Under the pieces are notes generated by a model that made no database searches, was not told the origin of the DNA, and saw only the letters and a program-made list of their open reading frames with translations. From positions 1 through 18,886 of the forward strand of contig JAAYMJ010000307.1 in assembly GCA_012521455.1 (NCBI GenBank): a stretch of DNA of 18,886 nt, written 5' to 3'. Shown one piece after another: positions 15,666 to 18,886 of the stretch. The DNA is from Clostridiaceae bacterium. GTDB taxonomy: Bacteria; Bacillota; Clostridia; UMGS1883; JAAYMJ01. A program made the position numbers and the translations under genes. Numbering within the stretch: the stretch's first letter is position 1; every line of letters begins with the position of its first letter.

Positions 15666-18110
15666 TTATATCATGCTAACGGGGTTTATATCAATGCTGA
15701 TACTGACTTTGCTTTTTTTATACTTTAAACCGTAATTGGAAAGCTCTTTTAAAGGTTCCAAAAGCGGGTTTATGTCTTTGGTTTTTATCCAAAAGCGTCT
15801 TCGGTATCTCCCCTTAATTCTTGACACAGGCGCGTCGGTGAGCTTGTATATTTCATAATCCATTCCCTTTGTCCTCTCAACAAAAAATTTGTACGCGCCA
15901 AAGGACGCCTCACTCACCGCCATTTTGTCAACGCCCGATATCACCACATTTATTATATCACTAAATGGTGGATAAAGAAACATTTTTCTGAAATTGATTT
16001 CATAATTGTAAAATCCTGCATAATCCTGATTTTTCGCAAATTCCAAAACCTCATGCTCAGGGGTATAGGTTTGGATTATTGCCTCGCCCGGCTTTTCCCC
16101 CCTGCCCGCCCTTCCACAGACTTGGGTAATTAAGTTAAAGGTCCGCTCATTGCTTCTGAAATCGTCGATATTCAAAAGCAAATCCGCCGCAAGCACCCCC
16201 ACCAATGTAATGTTTTCAAAATCCAGCCCCTTTGTCACCATTTGGGTCCCAAGGAGGATATCGATTTTTTCTTTTTCAAAGCGGTTTAATATCCGCTCAT
16301 GGGAATGCCTTGTGCTGGTGGTGTCCATATCCATCCTGATACAGCTGGCATTGGGGAAAAGTTTTTTTATTTCCTCCTCCACCTTTTGGGTGCCGCTGCC
16401 AAAAGTGCGGATTTTGGTGCTTTGGCATTTGGGGCATATTTGTTTCATGCCTTCCTTGTACCCGCAAAAATGGCACACCAGCTCATGGGTGGTGCTGTGA
16501 TAGTTTAGCGAAATATTACAGTTTTTGCAGTAGTAAACAAAGCCGCATGAGCGGCAGGACACAAAGGAGGAATGGCCCCGTTTGTTTAAAAATATAACCG
16601 TTTGTTCCCCCAGATTTATTCGTTTTTCAATTTCTTCCTTAAGCGCCCTTGAAAAAACGCTTTTGTTTCCTTCCTCAAGCTCTTTTCGCATATCCACAAT
16701 GGACACTTGAGGAAGCGGGGCGTTGTTATAGCGCTTTGTCATGGTGATTAGCCTGTATTTTCCCTCTTTTGCCTCATAATACCTTTCAATTGAAGGGGTT
16801 GCCGAAGCCAATACCAAAACCGCCCCTTCCCCGTCGCTTCGCATTTTGGCGACTTCAACAGCCGAATACCTCGGGGACAGTTCCGATTTATATGTAAGCT
16901 CATGTTCCTCATCTATAATAATTAATCCCAAATTTTTGCACGGGGCAAAGATTGCGCTTCTTGCCCCCACCACAACTTTTGCCTCCCCCCGCCTAATCCT
17001 GTTCCATTCATCCAAGCGTTCCCCGGGGGATAAGGCGCTGTGAAGTATGGCAAGGTCGTTCCCAAAACGGGACATAAAGCGCTTAGTCATCTGCGGGGTG
17101 AGGGATATTTCAGGCACTAAAACTATTGATTGCAAGCCCATATCCAGCGCTTTTTTCACAACCTGCAAAAAAACTTCGGTTTTTCCGCTTCCCGTGACCC
17201 CATGGATTAGGAATTTGTCGTTTTTGCGGCGTTCAAGGGATTTTGATATATTCAAAATCGCCGCCCTTTGTTCATCCGTCGGCTCTTTTTCCTCTTCCAG
17301 TTTTTCCACTTCAATGGACGTTCTGGACACTTCCTTGTCAAAAAAGGCCACAACCCCCGCCGCGCAAAGGGAGTCCAAAGCGCCGCGGCTGCAGTTTGCA
17401 TAACTCAAAATGTCGGGCGCGCTCAAGTAATCGTACTGGCTTAACACGTCAATAATCCTGGCTTGAGCGGGCCTGCGGTCCTTGTATAAATCAAATAAGT
17501 CCGACACGTCCTCATCGGCCGCTAAATAGTAATATCTTACGATTTTCGGCCTGACCCCTTGGGTTTGTTCCTGCCTTATTGAAATAACGCCCTTTTTTGC
17601 GAGGGCGTTTAATGAGCTTCTCACATTCCCCACTTCATCTTTTAGCGCGTTAATGTTTACCTTTCCGTCTTCCCTTAGGAGTATTTCAACTATTTCTTCC
17701 TGCTTTTTTGAGTTTTTCACAAGTTTTCTTATTTCATCTTGTGTCAAGTTTTCATTTAGTATTACTTCTTCCTCAAACTTATAAAAAATGCCCGCGGGGA
17801 TAAAAAGCTTTAGGGCTTCAAGATAGGTAGAAACAAAGCGGTGGCTGATTTTTTTAGCCAATTGGGCTTCATATTCGCCAAAAAGGGGTTCGGGGTCAAC
17901 AACCTCAATTACTTCTTTTAGTGTATCATATTCACTTCCACCCAAAATCTTTACCACAATTGCCTCAACAATTTTCTCCCTAACACCAAAAGGCACCATG
18001 ACTCTGACGCCAACGGTGCACTTATCCTCCAAAGATTTCGGGATAATGTAATGAAATTCCTTATCCAGCGCTTTTGTCCTTGTATTTAATATAACGCTAG
18101 CTACCTTCAC
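15666..18110 (-). CDS. priA: primosomal replication-restart helicase PriA
   Basis: PriA recognises stalled or broken forks and reloads the replicative helicase. The 814-residue protein has the N-terminal 3'-end-binding domain (about 1-110), a winged-helix region, the helicase core with Walker [10 protein letters not shown] (304-312) and DEEH (400-403), and SATPSIERY (436-444). Eight cysteines of the two zinc sites are complete: 519, 522, 528, 531, 546, 549, 559 and 562. [11 protein letters not shown] and CGRAGR mark the second helicase lobe. The start is GTG (18110-18108), five bases after the coaBC stop, with AAAAAGGGG from the end of coaBC acting as ribosome binding site. Length is slightly above the 730-residue E. 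coli enzyme and typical of Firmicutes. Confidence 0.96.
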   Translation of the reverse strand: MKVASVILNTRTKALDKEFHYIIPKSLEDKCTVGVRVMVPFGVREKIVEAIVVKILGGSEYDTLKEVIEVVDPEPLFGEYEAQLAKKISHRFVSTYLEALKLFIPAGIFYKFEEEVILNENLTQDEIRKLVKNSKKQEEIVEILLREDGKVNINALKDEVGNVRSSLNALAKKGVISIRQEQTQGVRPKIVRYYYLAADEDVSDLFDLYKDRRPAQARIIDVLSQYDYLSAPDILSYANCSRGALDSLCAAGVVAFFDKEVSRTSIEVEKLEEEKEPTDEQRAAILNISKSLERRKNDKFLIHGVTGSGKTEVFLQVVKKALDMGLQSIVLVPEISLTPQMTKRFMSRFGNDLAILHSALSPGERLDEWNRIRRGEAKVVVGARSAIFAPCKNLGLIIIDEEHELTYKSELSPRYSAVEVAKMRSDGEGAVLVLASATPSIERYYEAKEGKYRLITMTKRYNNAPLPQVSIVDMRKELEEGNKSVFSRALKEEIEKRINLGEQTVIFLNKRGHSSFVSCRSCGFVYYCKNCNISLNYHSTTHELVCHFCGYKEGMKQICPKCQSTKIRTFGSGTQKVEEEIKKLFPNASCIRMDMDTTSTRHSHERILNRFEKEKIDILLGTQMVTKGLDFENITLVGVLAADLLLNIDDFRSNERTFNLITQVCGRAGRGEKPGEAIIQTYTPEHEVLEFAKNQDYAGFYNYEINFRKMFLYPPFSDIINVVISGVDKMAVSEASFGAYKFFVERTKGMDYEIYKLTDAPVSRIKGRYRRRFWIKTKDINPLLEPLKELSNYGLKYKKSKVSISIDINPVSMI

Positions 18111-18115
18111 TTACT

Positions 18116-18886
18116 TTACCCCTTTTTGCTATTTAAAATTTTTTTTGCATTATCCAAAATTATGTGGGCCAGTCTTTCTTTTTCCATAAGCGGCAGGTCA
18201 AGTTCCTCATCCTTTGTCAAAATCACAACTTTATTGGTGTCAACCCTAAACCCTGCCCCTTCGTCATTTAAATTATTTGCCACAATCATGTCAAGGTTTT
18301 TCCCATAAAGCTTTGCCTTCGCGTTTTCCACCAAATTTTCCGTTTCCATGGCAAAGCCCACTAAAACCTGCTTTTCCCCTTTGAGCTTGCCAAGTTCGGA
18401 TAAAATGTCCTTTGTTTTTTTAAGTTTTATAACCAATTCATCATTTTCTTTTTTGATTTTATTAACACTTACATTTTCAGGGGTAAAATCCGCAACCGCC
18501 GCGGATTTTACGATAATATCGCTTGTTTTATAATTTTCCATAACCGCATTATACATATCCTGCGCGGTTTTAACATATACGGTATCTATTCCGGTAATTT
18601 TTGTCAAACTGGTCTGCCCTGAAACCAAGGTTACTTTTGCGCCCCTCTTTTTTGCCGCCCTTGCGATTTCGTATCCCATTTTCCCGCTGGAGTGGTTTGT
18701 GATATACCTAACAGGGTCAATGGGCTCAATGGTGGGGCCCGCGGTGACTAATACATTTATGCCTTCCAAATCTTTTTGATATGAAAGCAAGTCCACCATG
18801 TACTCCACAATTTCGGCAGGCTCTTTAAGCCTTCCTTTCCCGACGGTGTTGCAGGCTAAAAAGCCTTCGTCGGGCTCAATGAACAA
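18116..18886 (-). CDS. coaBC: bifunctional phosphopantothenoylcysteine decarboxylase/synthetase CoaBC, C-terminal part (partial)
   Basis: CoaBC makes 4'-phosphopantetheine for coenzyme A by joining cysteine to phosphopantothenate (CoaB) and then decarboxylating it (CoaC). The window holds 256 residues; the gene continues beyond position 18886, so the flavin-binding part of CoaC is missing from view. The first visible stretch, EPDEGFLACNTVGKGRL, is the end of the CoaC domain with its conserved active-site Cys (residue 12 of the fragment). CoaB begins near residue 42 with VLVTAGPTIEPIDPVRYITNHSSGKMG, continues with AAVADFTP and KIKK, and has the expected Asn and Lys of the cytidylate-activation site. 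TTG at the window edge is an internal Leu codon, not a start. It leads the visible operon, 5 bases before priA. Confidence 0.95.
   Translation of the reverse strand: MFIEPDEGFLACNTVGKGRLKEPAEIVEYMVDLLSYQKDLEGINVLVTAGPTIEPIDPVRYITNHSSGKMGYEIARAAKKRGAKVTLVSGQTSLTKITGIDTVYVKTAQDMYNAVMENYKTSDIIVKSAAVADFTPENVSVNKIKKENDELVIKLKKTKDILSELGKLKGEKQVLVGFAMETENLVENAKAKLYGKNLDMIVANNLNDEGAGFRVDTNKVVILTKDEELDLPLMEKERLAHIILDNAKKILNSKKG

Noticed and set aside
6339..18886. Mobile elements, phage genes or tRNAs within the operon
   Set aside because: The genes are contiguous housekeeping genes with tiny gaps; there are no inverted repeats flanking insertions and no cloverleaf structures seen.

Overview
The window reads as a chromosomal piece of an endospore-forming member of the Clostridia (Bacillota). 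It is AT-rich and uses strong AAGGAGG-type ribosome binding sites. Its minus strand carries the housekeeping order coaBC-priA-def-fmt-(Zn peptidase)-rsmB-rlmN-PP2C-prkC-rsgA-rpe-thiN, and a spoVM gene follows thiN, the arrangement known from Bacillus and many clostridia. I cannot name a genus from sequence alone. I see no phage, transposon, CRISPR, tRNA or rRNA sequence.

Region 1 (1-5738, plus strand) is the 3' part of a giant repetitive surface or secreted protein whose 5' end lies outside the window. It is built from about 677-residue mega-repeats: the tail of one copy and two further copies. Each mega-repeat has a predicted parallel beta-helix of 13 recognisable 'IxNC'-type rungs (GLUG-like), a linker, and an InlB B-repeat-like module. 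The protein ends with five tandem 77-78-residue InlB-like repeats and a small C-terminal domain. The reading frame is broken by one extra base in a run of five G at 329-333, so the two halves appear as two overlapping open frames.

Region 2 (5739-6338) is the convergent intergenic zone. A perfect bidirectional terminator (5743-5775) separates the surface-protein gene from the minus strand. Two very short minus-strand genes sit here that an ordinary length cut-off would miss: a 24-residue SpoVM (5801-5875) and a 49-residue hydrophobic microprotein starting with GTG (5916-6065), each with a good ribosome binding site. Upstream of them lie three further hairpins and a pair of TTTGTWACAAA palindromes. 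These suggest the sporulation genes are transcribed separately from the housekeeping operon.

Region 3 (6339-18886, minus strand) is a tightly packed operon-like array with short gaps and ATGA or TAATG overlaps. It covers CoA synthesis (coaBC, partial), replication restart (priA), maturation of initiator Met and Met-tRNA formylation (def, fmt), a membrane Zn-peptidase, rRNA/tRNA methylation (rsmB, rlmN), the Ser/Thr phosphatase-kinase pair (PP2C and PASTA kinase PrkC), ribosome-assembly GTPase RsgA (the usual companion of this kinase pair), ribulose-phosphate epimerase and thiamine pyrophosphokinase. The array joins translation, ribosome biogenesis and cell-wall-sensing phosphorylation.

The housekeeping array is conventional. 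The less ordinary material is the frameshifted mega-repeat protein, the two microgenes and the structured intergenic DNA.
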